This document shows, one piece after another, positions 1-9,592 of a DNA stretch of 64,000 nucleotides (position 1 is its first letter; each line of letters starts with the position of its first letter). A program made the translations under genes and the position numbers. This DNA is from Streptomyces sp. NBC_00513 (GTDB lineage: Bacteria; Actinomycetota; Actinomycetes; Streptomycetales; Streptomycetaceae), in the NCBI RefSeq assembly GCF_041431415.1, contig NZ_CP107846.1, forward strand, positions 62,001 to 126,000, given 5' to 3'. The notes under the pieces were generated by a model. It had not been told where the DNA came from, searched no databases, and was given only the letters and a program-made list of their open reading frames with translations.

Positions 1-343
1 CGAATGCGCGCCCCTGTGGCGAGTTCCTTGAACGACTACGATCAGGGGCCACCTGCACCACCTCGGACCCCAGCCACGCCACCAAAGGAACGACACGCTC
101 ATCAGCCACATGGTTCGCTCTCGTTCTCACCGTCCCGCAGGTCCACAGCTCCGCGTGGGCCCGACACGCCCCCTAGGGCGGGGCGGGAACATGCCGAGCC
201 GGGGGTTCGGGGGCTGCCCCCGAAGACACCAGCCAGCGAACTTCCAGTGGACAAGTTGATGCTTAAGCCACGGGGCGCTCGCACCCTGGTCCGCACTTGT
301 GACACGGCTGCGACCCCGATCCCTCGTTTCTGTACCCGCAGGA
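1..343. other. No gene seen; contains a terminator-like hairpin
   Basis: I see no convincing coding sequence here; open frames on both strands lack a ribosome-binding site and any recognisable protein. The only structure is an inverted repeat (TTCGGGGGC / GCCCCCGAA, 206-224) that lies just beyond the stop of the minus-strand gene ending at 344 and could terminate it. Confidence 0.5.
206..224 (-). terminator. Hairpin downstream of the replication-relaxation gene
   Basis: Nine-base arms TTCGGGGGC and GCCCCCGAA separated by one base. There is no clear T-run, as is common for actinobacterial terminators. Its position 120 bases after the last gene of the leftward operon suggests termination. Confidence 0.4.
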
Positions 344-1288
344 CTAGGCAGCGCGTGCAAGAGGACCTGAGATCCATGCGTCAACAGGTTCAGTAACCCC
401 TCCCAGTACCGGGGTGAAGACTTTCTCGAACGGACCGTGGGTCCGCAGTTGCTCAAGGGTGGTCACACCGGCCCGGAGCGGGGTGGACGAGAGTGCGGGA
501 TCGCTGGCAGCGAGGCTCCGCAGATCAGCGATGCGGCGGGCAAGACGCTCTTCGGAGGCACCGGTCAGTACGAGCAAGAGCCGAGGGAACGCCGGGTATC
601 GGTAGCGCCAGGCCGGCATCCCGGCCTGGCGCCGGGGCCCGCGGTTGCTCTTGCCCGTCTGAGGCTGGGGCGCGTACTCGTGGTAGGCGGCGTACGCGTG
701 CAGTTTCTGGGCGAGGCGGGCGATCGTCATCTGGGTGCGGTCGATCTCGACGAAGAACGTGAGCAGGGTGCGCTGTTTGCCAGCGGTGTGGACGTAGCTG
801 AGGACGGCGTCGGGGATGAGGCAGAGCTCCTCTCCCGGCCGGGAGTCGTCGCGGTAGTAGTGGGCGACCTCGGGTGACCAGTCCAGGGGACCGCATTCGT
901 GGCCGAGGCGGCGCGCGTGTTCTACGAAGGCGGCTCCGGTCTCGACGACGGCAAGGGTGTGCTCCTGGAGGGGGCCCAGTGCTGCCTCGGGGCTCATCCG
1001 GTAGGCGCGGGGCTGGAGCAGGCCGACGGCTTCGACGGCTTGGGCTCCCTTCTCGGTGAGCCACCACAGGAGTTCGGTCTGGCCGGTGCTGCGCCGGCCT
1101 ACAGCCTCGGCGAAGCCGGCTTCGCGGAGGGTGTGGAGTTGGCGGCGCAGGTACTCGGTGCGGGTGTGATGCGGGGTGACGAGCCGGTGGAGTTGGCGGG
1201 TGGAGACCAGGCGGTGTGCGTAGAGGACCTGAGCAGCCTGCTGGGCGACCTGGCCAAGCCCGGTGGGGGTGGACTGCGGGTAGGGCAT
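344..1288 (-). CDS. Replication-relaxation family protein
   Basis: A protein of 314 aa. Its N-terminus (about residues 10-60) reads as a winged helix (leucine/arginine-rich recognition segment RRQLHTLREAGF), followed by an alpha/beta region typical of the Replic_Relax family found on actinobacterial plasmids and integrative elements. The family is thought to help plasmid replication or relaxation, but the activity is poorly defined. A GTG at 1315 is in frame, but I chose the ATG at 1288 because it avoids a 14-base overlap with the VirD4-like gene and has GGAA nine bases upstream. It is the last gene of the leftward transfer operon. Confidence 0.75.
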   Translation of the reverse strand: MPYPQSTPTGLGQVAQQAAQVLYAHRLVSTRQLHRLVTPHHTRTEYLRRQLHTLREAGFAEAVGRRSTGQTELLWWLTEKGAQAVEAVGLLQPRAYRMSPEAALGPLQEHTLAVVETGAAFVEHARRLGHECGPLDWSPEVAHYYRDDSRPGEELCLIPDAVLSYVHTAGKQRTLLTFFVEIDRTQMTIARLAQKLHAYAAYHEYAPQPQTGKSNRGPRRQAGMPAWRYRYPAFPRLLLVLTGASEERLARRIADLRSLAASDPALSSTPLRAGVTTLEQLRTHGPFEKVFTPVLGGVTEPVDAWISGPLARAA

Positions 1289-1301
1289 GAGTATTTCCGT
1301 T

Positions 1302-3476
1302 CTAGTCGGTGACACTGGTGGGGTCGCCGGAGCTGGGGCCGCCGAGGCGTCGGCCGGTGTGGTGGGTGAGGACGACGGCGTCGAGCTCCTCCAGGTCGGC
1401 GAGGATGTCGCCGAGCGGGCGGCGGTTGAGGTTGCTGTCGATCGCCTGGTCGAGGACGGGGACGCCGGCCGGGTTGTCGTAGTGCGCGAAGATCTCGTCG
1501 ACGGGCAGGCCGCGAACCCGGAAAGGCGTGGTCCGGGCGCCGTGTAGGTTCACGGACATCACGTAGTGGTACTTCGGGAGTTCGGTGATCGTCTCCGCAC
1601 TGACGTGCCCGTTCCAGCGCTTCGCGACGAACGCGGCCTCGTCGTAGTCCGCGGCGCAGGTGCTCAACCAGCTCTGGTTCTGTAGCAGGGCCTGGCGGGT
1701 GATGGCGGAAAGACGCAGTGCCATCTGCGTCATGCCGATGAAGCGCACCTCGTACTTCCGCAGCTGCTCGGCGATGGCGGCGAGGAAGCCCTTACTGCTG
1801 CTGTCGAGCGCGGTGAGCTCATCGCCCCAGGCCCAGAAGGTGCTGCGCTGCTCGCGCGGGGTGTCCTGTCGGGAGAGGCCAGCTCGGTGCAGGTCGTGGA
1901 TGAGCAGGCAGCTGACGAGGGCGTCGCTCTCGCTGCCGGACGGGCAGACGAAGACGATCTTGCCGGTGTCCATGGCGTGCCGGACGTCGTACGCGGAGCG
2001 CGGGCTGCCGAAGAAGCCCTGAAGGCTTTGGCTGGTGTCGAGGCGGTCGATGGCGTAGGTGACGGTCGGCACCGCGTCCGGGCCGAGCTTGGGGAAGGTC
2101 GTCTCCCAGTACGCGCGGACACGGGCCGGGAGTTTGGGTAGGAGTTGCTCGCGCCAGTCCTCGTCGGTGAGCCAGGTGCGCAGCTGGAAGAGCGTGCACT
2201 GCGCCTCCGGCCTGTTGACCTGGACGGCTTGGAGGTTGAGCAGGGCCAGGGCTTGGGACGCGCGGGCCAGGATGGTCCGGGCGCGGGGTGCGTTGTCGCC
2301 CCAGTCCTGCGCGGCGGCGATGCCCTCGGTGACGGAGCGGACGATGTCCTGGACGTCGGAGAGGTTGCGGCCCTCCATCGACAGAGGGTTCCACGAGACG
2401 ACGGGCTGGTCCGGGTCGGCCTTGGCCAAGTTGATTTCCCAGAGCCGGTCCATGATTTCCGGGTGCGCTAGATACGGCTTCGCCCTCATCCAGCCCTCGC
2501 CGTGTGGGTCGAGGAACCACGTGCCGTAGCCGGAGTGCGCCATCGCGATGCACTGCACGAGGGCTTCCTCGGTTTTGCCGTGGCCGGCCTTGCCGAGCTG
2601 GAGGCCGAAGAGGAGGTCCTCGACCCGGGCGGCGGCGATCCGTTCGCGGCCGTCCGGGTAGACCACGGCGCCGAGCGGGACCAGGTCGTGCTGCCCGGTG
2701 TAGACGGGGAGGTCGGCCGGGGCCGGCGGGACCAGGCCGCCGGTCCTGACCACGCTGGAGGCGGTGCACTTCACCGTCGGCGGCTTCAGCCAGCCGGCCA
2801 GCTCCGGCACCGTCAGCCACTGCCGGCGACGCGGCGCGAACTCCCCGCTCGCGAACCGGCGCTCGAACCGGCCAATCGCCCACCGTCGGGGCCGGTGGGC
2901 CTTGAGGTAGTTCTCCCCCGAGGTCATCGACAGCGCGGCGATCAACTGGTGCATCCGCGCCAGTGCCAGCTGCGGGTGAGCGGCCTCGGTACGCAACAGG
3001 ATCTGCACGGCGAACACCGCACCTGCGGCGGGTTCGAGCTTGCCGACACCGTCGCGCAGGTCGGTCTGACGCGGGACCCGCTCGGAGCGGGTGGAAGCGC
3101 CGGCGCCACCGGACCAGGCGGAAGTCATCGAGCCCCAGAAGCCTCCTCCACCGAGGCCGCCGGTCAGACGCTCGCCGTACGCGGACGGGCCCCGGCGGGC
3201 GGCCCGTGCCATCAGGCGGCGCCTGCGGCGGGCCAGACGCTGCTCGGAGACCGGGACCAGGTCGAAGACCACCTCGGCCTTCTCCCCGTCCTCGGTGCGC
3301 ACGGAGGCCATGGCCGCGGCCAGCTGCTGGAGCGGGTCGGGGCTCAGGCCGAGAGAGGCGAGGGCCTTGTGGTCGGGCAGGCCCAGGGCGAGTTCGGCGC
3401 GCTGGACGTAGCGGCGCGCGCCCGCCCGGAAGGGGGGTGCCTGCGCCGGCTTGGCGAGGGAGATGCCGGCGGTCAC
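1302..3476 (-). CDS. VirD4/TraD-type ATPase of the conjugation system
   Basis: A protein of 724 aa. A P-loop (GKAGHGKTEE, near residue 295) is followed by a Walker B-like WAWGDELTA near 549 and a Q-rich motor region, as in VirD4/TraG/TraD coupling ATPases and TraM-recognition AAA proteins. It would pump the substrate to the secretion channel at the inner membrane. I see no clear N-terminal membrane helices; the preceding gene encodes one and may supply the anchor. The start GTG at 3476 overlaps the previous stop (GTGA), so translation is coupled. The region before this GTG has atypical codon use and was excluded. Confidence 0.8.
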   Translation of the reverse strand: MTAGISLAKPAQAPPFRAGARRYVQRAELALGLPDHKALASLGLSPDPLQQLAAAMASVRTEDGEKAEVVFDLVPVSEQRLARRRRRLMARAARRGPSAYGERLTGGLGGGGFWGSMTSAWSGGAGASTRSERVPRQTDLRDGVGKLEPAAGAVFAVQILLRTEAAHPQLALARMHQLIAALSMTSGENYLKAHRPRRWAIGRFERRFASGEFAPRRRQWLTVPELAGWLKPPTVKCTASSVVRTGGLVPPAPADLPVYTGQHDLVPLGAVVYPDGRERIAAARVEDLLFGLQLGKAGHGKTEEALVQCIAMAHSGYGTWFLDPHGEGWMRAKPYLAHPEIMDRLWEINLAKADPDQPVVSWNPLSMEGRNLSDVQDIVRSVTEGIAAAQDWGDNAPRARTILARASQALALLNLQAVQVNRPEAQCTLFQLRTWLTDEDWREQLLPKLPARVRAYWETTFPKLGPDAVPTVTYAIDRLDTSQSLQGFFGSPRSAYDVRHAMDTGKIVFVCPSGSESDALVSCLLIHDLHRAGLSRQDTPREQRSTFWAWGDELTALDSSSKGFLAAIAEQLRKYEVRFIGMTQMALRLSAITRQALLQNQSWLSTCAADYDEAAFVAKRWNGHVSAETITELPKYHYVMSVNLHGARTTPFRVRGLPVDEIFAHYDNPAGVPVLDQAIDSNLNRRPLGDILADLEELDAVVLTHHTGRRLGGPSSGDPTSVTD

Positions 3477-3934
3477 GGCGTTCCTCCCGGGCCATTGAAG
3501 TGGACGGGCCGGATGTCGGCTTGGCCGTGCTGGGTGCGGATCTCGACTTCTGCGAATCCGGGCATGTTCAGGATCGCGGCTGCGGCGGCCGGTCCTTCGA
3601 GGTAGCAGCGCATCTTGCCATCCACGGCGGTGTACTTCAGGCGCACCGCGGATCCGCGGGCCGGGACACCGTCGGCGGCATAGTGCACGCGCCCGAGCTG
3701 GTGGGCCCACCGGCCGACTTCCCCATCACGGGGGTCGAAGGTGGAGGTCGGGATCGCCTCGACCTGGACCCGATCGGCAAGAGCCTCCCGGACGAGCGCC
3801 GCGCGACGGATCGTCCACCACACCCAGACCGCCGCCCCGACAACGCCGAGGGCAACGAAGTATGGCGTGGCGGCGCGCAGGACGGACTGGAGCTGGCCGA
3901 GGAGCTCGACGACCGGCAGGTCCGGCAGATTCAT
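3473..3934 (-). CDS. Small membrane protein of the transfer operon
   Basis: A protein of 153 aa with one strong membrane helix (about residues 22-44, ATPYFVALGVVGAAVWVWW) and a soluble C-terminal domain with no recognised motif. It overlaps the VirD4-like gene by four bases, so it probably works with it, for example as its membrane partner. The frame stays open up to 4126, but the extra N-terminus has poor codon bias, so I start at the ATG before NLPDLPVVELL. The ribosome-binding site is weak, so the start is uncertain. Confidence 0.6.
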   Translation of the reverse strand: MNLPDLPVVELLGQLQSVLRAATPYFVALGVVGAAVWVWWTIRRAALVREALADRVQVEAIPTSTFDPRDGEVGRWAHQLGRVHYAADGVPARGSAVRLKYTAVDGKMRCYLEGPAAAAAILNMPGFAEVEIRTQHGQADIRPVHFNGPGGTP

Positions 3935-4171
3935 GTCGGCCGGACCGACGTCGGCCGGGCCGGGGCGATGTGGTGCACGGTTCCTCCAGGATGGTGGGAA
4001 GAAGCCCTTCACCCGGAACAAGTAAGAATCGGCGGCCCGATCAGACACGGCACCCGAATGCTTTGCCAGCCCTTTACTGATCGAGTTGCTGTGGCCGGGC
4101 TGCAGACGAGCACCGGCCGTTCGCATCGACTGTGACGGCCGCGGTCAGGGCCTGGCGGACTGAATGGCTCC
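3935..4171. other. Intergenic, no feature seen
   Basis: This stretch is probably the upstream region of the VirD4-like operon part. I see no hairpin or repeat that I can support. Confidence 0.4.
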
Positions 4172-4453
4172 CTACAGGTTGTTCAAGGCCCGCTCGGCAT
4201 GCGCGCGCACGCTGTCCCACGCCGCGGGGAAGTCACGGACGGAAAAGCTCAGCCCCAGTGCATGGTGGGCAGCGTCGAGTTCCGGCCCCGGCTTGGGGTG
4301 GACGGCAGCGTTTCGTACGACGCGGATCTGGTCCAGGACCTGTACGGCCTGGTGGACCACGCCGCGATCGAGCGCGGGCAACAGCAGCAGGCGCCCGCAG
4401 TACGACCACACGTCGTACACCGTCCCGACGCCGACCCAGTCCGGGCCGAGCAT
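4172..4453 (-). CDS. Small HEPN-like protein, possibly truncated
   Basis: A protein of 93 aa. Residues VVRNAAVHP contain the R-N-x3-H signature of HEPN domains (as in DUF4145 and MNT/HEPN ribonucleases), set in a helical context. HEPN proteins often act as RNases in toxin or defence systems, but a lone 93-aa copy could also be the C-terminal remnant of a larger protein. No antitoxin-like partner is obvious next to it. The ribosome-binding site is poor, so the start is uncertain. Confidence 0.45.
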   Translation of the reverse strand: MLGPDWVGVGTVYDVWSYCGRLLLLPALDRGVVHQAVQVLDQIRVVRNAAVHPKPGPELDAAHHALGLSFSVRDFPAAWDSVRAHAERALNNL

Positions 4454-4653
4454 GAGTCGATGACCTCAGGAGCTGTGCCATACCTCTATTCGAGATTGGC
4501 ATCAGAGCGCCGGAATTCCCCCAGCCCCCGAGCCCAGACCGCTGCTCTGCCGAGAATGCCGGAGGCCCCGGTCAACCCTCCTCCGCTTCCGTTCCCGTTC
4601 TGCAACGGCAGGTCGGCTCCGCCGCATTGGTTGAGGGGGCTGCCGACACTGGC

Positions 4654-5616
4654 TTATTGGATCAGGTCGGTATGCGTGTAGCACGTCGAGCAGATGTAGA
4701 GCTGCAGGTGGTTCCCGCCGGAGACCTGGATCCCCGGCGGGTTCGACACGTTGTCGGCGTCGAACTCGGCAATGTGCTGGTCCTCGTTCGGGCCCCAGCT
4801 TCTTCTGTAGTCGCGGCATTCGTCCGATGCGATGGTCAGCAGCGGGTTCATCGCGGCGCCGCAGTTTATGCAGAACCGGGAGATGGGATCGGTGAGGCCC
4901 CAAGGTGCCCATCCACCGACCTTCCAGCCGGGGGCCTCGGACAGCTCGTTCATGTAGAACTCTTGCGGAGCGGCCTCATAGCGATCGTCTATCTCGACTC
5001 CGGCCGCCTGCCACAGGCTCCAGTCGCTCAGCTGCTGCTGCAACCCCTCGCCCAACTCCAGAAAGTTGGGGTACTCGGTGACTTGCTCCGGTGCGAGCAC
5101 GCACGGCTCCGGCGTGTAGCCGTACTGCGCCTCGGTCGGCTTGGGCGGCGAGGCGAGGACGTGGGTGACGTCGGCGGCGGTTCGCCAGAACAGCTCGGTC
5201 GTAGGCTTGTGCTCCGGCGGGTGCTCTGAGGGACACCACAGGACCTGGAGCAGATCGGTCCGTCCGGGCGGCCGCAGCAGGGGCACGTCGCGCGCGTACA
5301 GCTGGGCCACTGGCAGAAGGGGGGAAACTGGACCCTCGTGCCACTTGTCGCAGTACAGCCACGGCTGACTGGAGGGCCACAGCAGCGGCCCGCCGACCGA
5401 ACTGTCGTATGGGGACGGAGAGCCGGGGCGGGGATGCAGCCGGGTCGTCGTGCGGGCCAGCGGGGCCAGCTGAGGGAAGGCCGCGGCCACGTCGAACGGC
5501 CGTGGTGGAGTGGTACGGGTGACGTTCACAGCGGCGATATTGCCAGCAGCCTCTGACAATCGGCGTGCGACAAGATCAGCCGCAGCATCGGCTACAACGG
5601 TGCAGTGGCAAGACAT
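4654..5616 (-). CDS. DUF1963/YwqG-like protein
   Basis: A protein of 320 aa. The arrangement GGPLLWP, a tryptophan/cysteine segment, LPVAQLY, a VLWCPSEHP block, the GWKVGGWAPW box and a C-terminal CINCGAAM fits the DUF1963 (YwqG) family, whose role is unknown. C-terminal pairs CINC and CSTC suggest a metal site. The ATG at 5616 has GGAG seven bases upstream. It is transcribed away from the gene at 5842, so 5617-5841 probably holds two divergent promoters. Confidence 0.6.
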   Translation of the reverse strand: MSCHCTVVADAAADLVARRLSEAAGNIAAVNVTRTTPPRPFDVAAAFPQLAPLARTTTRLHPRPGSPSPYDSSVGGPLLWPSSQPWLYCDKWHEGPVSPLLPVAQLYARDVPLLRPPGRTDLLQVLWCPSEHPPEHKPTTELFWRTAADVTHVLASPPKPTEAQYGYTPEPCVLAPEQVTEYPNFLELGEGLQQQLSDWSLWQAAGVEIDDRYEAAPQEFYMNELSEAPGWKVGGWAPWGLTDPISRFCINCGAAMNPLLTIASDECRDYRRSWGPNEDQHIAEFDADNVSNPPGIQVSGGNHLQLYICSTCYTHTDLIQ

Positions 5617-5841
5617 TGCGGGCTCCGACCTGTCCCCCGCAGAGGACAGGTTGGAGCTGCGGTTTATCTGGCCAGACTGACCAAACGGTGTCCGCGAGGT
5701 CCGCAACATCGATCCCCGCCGCCCGTCCACCCCTGCTGATGACCACCCCCGTGGCCGCTCGTCCGTTGAAGTGGTCCAGTGCGAACTGCCCCTGATCGCA
5801 GTGCGTCTAACAGATGATGAATACCTACAAGAAGGAGCCAC

Positions 5842-6429
5842 ATGCCCACGCCCGGTAACGGAATTTCCATCACCCACGAGTTGGGAACGCACGGTTGGTC
5901 GAACGAGGAGACTGCTGCGTACGAAGCCGCGATCGAAGCGGTGAACGGGCTGGTCGGCACGTACACCGCGGTGATCGTCGCCGAAGAGGCCAAGGCTCAG
6001 CCCAATCGCGAGGCGATCGACGCCGCTCTGGCCGCGCAGCAGCGCCTCGCTCGCGAACGTGAAGCGTTGCGCTCGACCGACCATCAGCAGATCGCCGAGG
6101 CGCGCGCCCGTTACGCCGCGCTGGCTCGCGAGGTAAGGGCCGGCCTTGACGCGACGCGCCCCGCACAAGGCGGCTACCGCCCAGAGGCCTTCGAAAACGT
6201 GCCGACCGCAACGGTGTACGACATCTTCGCGGAAACAGCCTCCCGGCTCATCGGCCTGCTCATGGCCCGTGCGCAGGCCGCATCAGAGGGAGAGCAGTCA
6301 CAGCAGTGGCGCAGCCAGGCTCTTGCGGTGCGCGCGGCCGCCCGGCGGGTCCCGGCGCACGACCGCGGCGAACTGCTGAAGCACATTGCGCAGTGGCAGA
6401 GCGACATCGCCCGCCTGCAGAGCCAGTGA
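5842..6429 (+). CDS. Unknown helical protein
   Basis: A protein of 195 aa, rich in A, E, Q and R and predicted almost entirely helical (coiled-coil stretches about 20-100 and 150-190). I recognise no domain. A good ribosome-binding site (AAGGAG) lies seven bases before the ATG. It stands alone between two minus-strand genes in an accessory segment. Confidence 0.55.
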   Translation: MPTPGNGISITHELGTHGWSNEETAAYEAAIEAVNGLVGTYTAVIVAEEAKAQPNREAIDAALAAQQRLAREREALRSTDHQQIAEARARYAALAREVRAGLDATRPAQGGYRPEAFENVPTATVYDIFAETASRLIGLLMARAQAASEGEQSQQWRSQALAVRAAARRVPAHDRGELLKHIAQWQSDIARLQSQ

Positions 6430-6554
6430 GCATGGCCCAGCCCAGCGACTACTTCCTCGACGACGACCAGCTCCGACTGGGCTCCCCGACAGGCCGATGA
6501 CAGTTGAACAGGCGATCTCACCGAGACGTGCAGCAGTCAAACCGATTCTCGGTC

Positions 6555-7268
6555 CTACCGCGGATAGCCGATTTCGGAGATGTCCCGGGCCAGGTCCACC
6601 AAGGTGATCTCTGCGTTCAGCGACGATACGAGTTCCTGGTCCAGCGGTCGCAGGGCATACACATTGCTCACTGCTGTCAGGTCTACGGGGACCTCGTAGT
6701 AGTCCTCGGCGAAGCGCTGGAACGCTTCCGGAGAACAGTCGATCAGGAGGCTGAACAGTCCGGTCGTCCCATCAGGATCGGCACAGCCCTCGGGAAAGTC
6801 GATCGTCCCGTGGCGCCACTGATCGTCGGTCTTCCCCCGCCACAAGCAGGCTGTTGCGACGGGCACGCCGTCCTCGTCGGTGAACGCCGGCTCCTCCACG
6901 AAGGACCGAAAGGCCTCAGGGACATCGTCGATCACTCCCGGCCAAGGCTCGCCGTCGTTGCCATATGGGCTCATCGGCGCTTCGTGGCTGAAGCCGCGGA
7001 CATAGACCCCCGCCGCCGAGAACACGATGGAGTACTCGTCTCCTGACCCGTTGCGCATCGAGGCCATCTCCTCGCCTGCAGCCCAACCGGCGTTGAAGGA
7101 GTAATACCGGCTTTCCCAGTCCGGGCTCAGGATCGCATCGAGCATCGCAAGCGAGCGGCTCAGGTCCCGCAGGTCGGCGATGGTGGGAAACTGGCGGGCT
7201 ACGTCATAGACAGTCACGGGCTCATCCAACCGGATACCTCTGACATCAGCCCCGCCCCTGCCAGACAT
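6555..7268 (-). CDS. Unknown soluble protein
   Basis: A protein of 237 aa, acidic and tryptophan-rich, with no membrane segment and no motif I can name. The opening (VTVYDVARQFPTIADLRDLS) resembles the N-terminus of uncharacterised Streptomyces accessory proteins. The ATG at 7268 is preferred; a GTG at 7307 is also in frame. No ribosome-binding site decides between them. Confidence 0.5.
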   Translation of the reverse strand: MSGRGGADVRGIRLDEPVTVYDVARQFPTIADLRDLSRSLAMLDAILSPDWESRYYSFNAGWAAGEEMASMRNGSGDEYSIVFSAAGVYVRGFSHEAPMSPYGNDGEPWPGVIDDVPEAFRSFVEEPAFTDEDGVPVATACLWRGKTDDQWRHGTIDFPEGCADPDGTTGLFSLLIDCSPEAFQRFAEDYYEVPVDLTAVSNVYALRPLDQELVSSLNAEITLVDLARDISEIGYPR

Positions 7269-7413
7269 CACGGTCAGTAGCAGGCCCAGAGCCGGACGGG
7301 CCAACACGCGACAGTTGAATAGGCGAGCCCACCAGTCCCGAGGCCGTCGAGGTCCCTGGGTTCAGGGAAACCGAAGTCTGTTCAGCGGGAACTCCCGGGT
7401 CGGTCCGTGTGTA

Positions 7414-7923
7414 TCAGCTGGGCGAATCCGTGGGTTCGGCGGGAACCGTGGGGTGGACTGCGAGGCGGCGGGCTTCGGCGGTGACCTCGGCATCGACCTG
7501 GGCCACGGTTCTATCCCCGTATTCGAGGGTGTCGTACTCGTCGTCGAGTTCAGCCAGGCGCTTGGTCAGGGGCAGCTCATGTCCGTGGCGCTGGTGAATC
7601 CGGAAGGTGAACTCCCGAGGCGTGAGCTCTCCGGCGAGCATGCGGCGTGCGAGGGATCGGGCGGCGGCTTCCTGGCCGGCTTCGCTGGCGACCGGATAGA
7701 AGGTGAGGCCGAGTTCGTCGAGTGCTTCGGGAAGCAGGTGGTGGACGTCGTAGTCCGCCTCGGCGCGCGTGCAGGCGGCGAGGATTCGAAGGCCGGGGGT
7801 GTCGAGTCCGGCGACGAGCGCATCGCAGGCGGCATTCACCACGTCGCTCGCGCGGATTTCCCCCATGCTCCAGAGGGCGGCATGGTCCTGGAGAGCGATT
7901 GCTGCTGCTTCGGTCGACGTCAC
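7414..7923 (-). CDS. Unknown soluble protein
   Basis: A protein of 169 aa, acidic and helical, starting at GTG (VTSTEAAAIALQDH) with a GAGGGG ribosome-binding site. No domain is recognised. Codon bias favours this start over the open frame extending to 8115. It is divergent from the zinc-binding gene at 8114. Confidence 0.5.
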   Translation of the reverse strand: MTSTEAAAIALQDHAALWSMGEIRASDVVNAACDALVAGLDTPGLRILAACTRAEADYDVHHLLPEALDELGLTFYPVASEAGQEAAARSLARRMLAGELTPREFTFRIHQRHGHELPLTKRLAELDDEYDTLEYGDRTVAQVDAEVTAEARRLAVHPTVPAEPTDSPS

Positions 7924-8113
7924 ACACCCATGATTCCCCTCACGGTGCGTCCGGGTCGAGCAGATTTCATCGAAGGTCCTGTTCGGCGGCCTGTTCCAGG
8001 AGGGCTCGTGCGGAGTCCGCTTAAAGAGCGTTTCATCCCGTCTGGGGTGTTTGGTAAGTCGCCCAATGCCAGGAGCATTCCGGGCAATCCCGGAGGCGTG
8101 TGAGGATCCGTCC

Positions 8114-8512
8114 ATGGAGTGCGATGTGTGTGGACGTGCGATGTGGCGATGGCCGATGCTGCCGAGTCTGTGGGAAGAGGAGATCTGGTCCTGTTCCTGG
8201 TGCCACGCGGCGACCCATGTGGGTGGTGAGTGGTTCGAGGTCTTGCGGCCGCCGTATTTGCCCGTGGGGATGCGTTGGGAGCGGGCCGTTGCTGACGGCC
8301 TTTCCTCCGACGTCTCCCATGCTTTCGGTATCTTCGACAGGACGCTGTGCGGAATCCAGGTAGCCGGTATGTCGCCGTCGGACTACTGGTGGCTGCCGGA
8401 GCGGGAGAATGCCTGTGGCGGCTGCCAGGATGCGGCGGGTGTCATTGATGACCGCTGGCCGCAGGTGATGAGGGGCGAGGCCGCGCGGGTGAGTGTGGCC
8501 CGACGGCTATGA
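8114..8512 (+). CDS. Small zinc-ribbon-like protein
   Basis: A protein of 132 aa. Pairs CDVC (residues 3-6) and CSWC (about 27-30) form a probable four-cysteine zinc site near the N-terminus, with a further CGGC near the C-terminus. High tryptophan content. The function is unknown; such ribbons are common in plasmid-encoded small proteins. The ATG at 8114 places the first cysteine at residue 3. Confidence 0.5.
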   Translation: MECDVCGRAMWRWPMLPSLWEEEIWSCSWCHAATHVGGEWFEVLRPPYLPVGMRWERAVADGLSSDVSHAFGIFDRTLCGIQVAGMSPSDYWWLPERENACGGCQDAAGVIDDRWPQVMRGEAARVSVARRL

Positions 8513-8740
8513 GTCCTGGGCGTTCCTCCACGACGAGGAGGTGATGAAGAACGGTTATGTGGGATGGACGTTCGGCGTTTGAGCTCCTCATCGTTGGGGC
8601 CCCGCAGACCGTGAATATCAACCACTACGGCCGCAAAGACGAAGGGGACGAGTAGAGACGTCGCCGGGGAGCGTGGATGAGAGCCTGCTCCTCGCTCCGG
8701 TGCGCGTCCTGTTCGTCGACGGATCCACGGCAACGGGCTG

Positions 8741-9517
8741 TCAGCTCGCTATGCCCATGGCGGTCCGTGCTTTCTGGACGAAGGCCTTAAGGGCAAAGTT
8801 GTGGGTGCGGGTCAGTCGCTGACGCTGCTCGCCCAGCTCTGGATAGCGGCAGTCCAAGATCAGCGCTCCCTTCTCGGCCCATGTGAGTTCGGGAACCTGC
8901 TCAAGAGCTTCATCCGCTTCCCTTAGGTACGGCTGGTGCAGGTACCCGTCGTCTGCGGCCACCGAGGCCTCGCGGAGGGCGTCGAGGGCGGCTATCGCCC
9001 GGGTGGCCGGCCCGCCGTCGTCAAGGGGGGTCAGGCGCTCCCGTGCCCGCGCGGCCTGAGCGCGCGAGCTGGCCAGACCGGCAAGGTCGGCAACGGTTTC
9101 CACAACGTGGAATGCTGCCGCGGACAGTTCGGCCGTCGCGACGAGCTCGATGACACCCAGGGCGTGGATGAAGTCGGTGTGGGTCTGGTCGACCACGGCG
9201 CCGACGTCCGCCCGCTCGTACTGCTTGTCGAGGGCGCGGGTGAGCTCGCGAACGGTGCGGAGGAAGCCGGTTATCGCTGCAGTCCGTTGATCGCGGAGAG
9301 CCGTGATGTGAGCGGCTTCTGCCGCACGGTCAGCTTGCTCCCGAACCGCTCCCAGCGTTGCGGAGGCGGCGGTCGCGGCGGCTTCCCTGGCCGCTTGTGC
9401 CTGAGCGATGCCGGCTTTGGCCTGGATGTATGCGCCCAGGCACGTGCCGAGGAAGGCCGCGACCAGCGGGAGAACGATGAGTAGGAGATCTTTGTGTTCC
9501 CTGAGAAAGACAATCAC
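8741..9517 (-). CDS. Membrane-anchored coiled-coil protein
   Basis: A protein of 258 aa. One N-terminal membrane helix (about residues 10-32, LLLIVLPLVAAFLGTCLGAY) is followed by a long alanine/glutamate/arginine-rich helical domain, so most of the protein should be cytoplasmic. The start is GTG. No family is recognised. It follows the cell-wall hydrolase of the transfer operon by 75 bases and may be cotranscribed with it. Confidence 0.55.
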   Translation of the reverse strand: MIVFLREHKDLLLIVLPLVAAFLGTCLGAYIQAKAGIAQAQAAREAAATAASATLGAVREQADRAAEAAHITALRDQRTAAITGFLRTVRELTRALDKQYERADVGAVVDQTHTDFIHALGVIELVATAELSAAAFHVVETVADLAGLASSRAQAARARERLTPLDDGGPATRAIAALDALREASVAADDGYLHQPYLREADEALEQVPELTWAEKGALILDCRYPELGEQRQRLTRTHNFALKAFVQKARTAMGIAS

Positions 9518-9592
9518 GTTCCCGATCCTGCCGCGAATGCCGGGCGCGACGCACTACTCCAGCGGAGATGGGTACGTGGTCGAAGGGGGAGG

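Noticed and set aside
8033..8320. Minus-strand frame opposite the small zinc protein
   Set aside because: Lower codon bias and no cysteine pattern; the plus-strand gene fits better.
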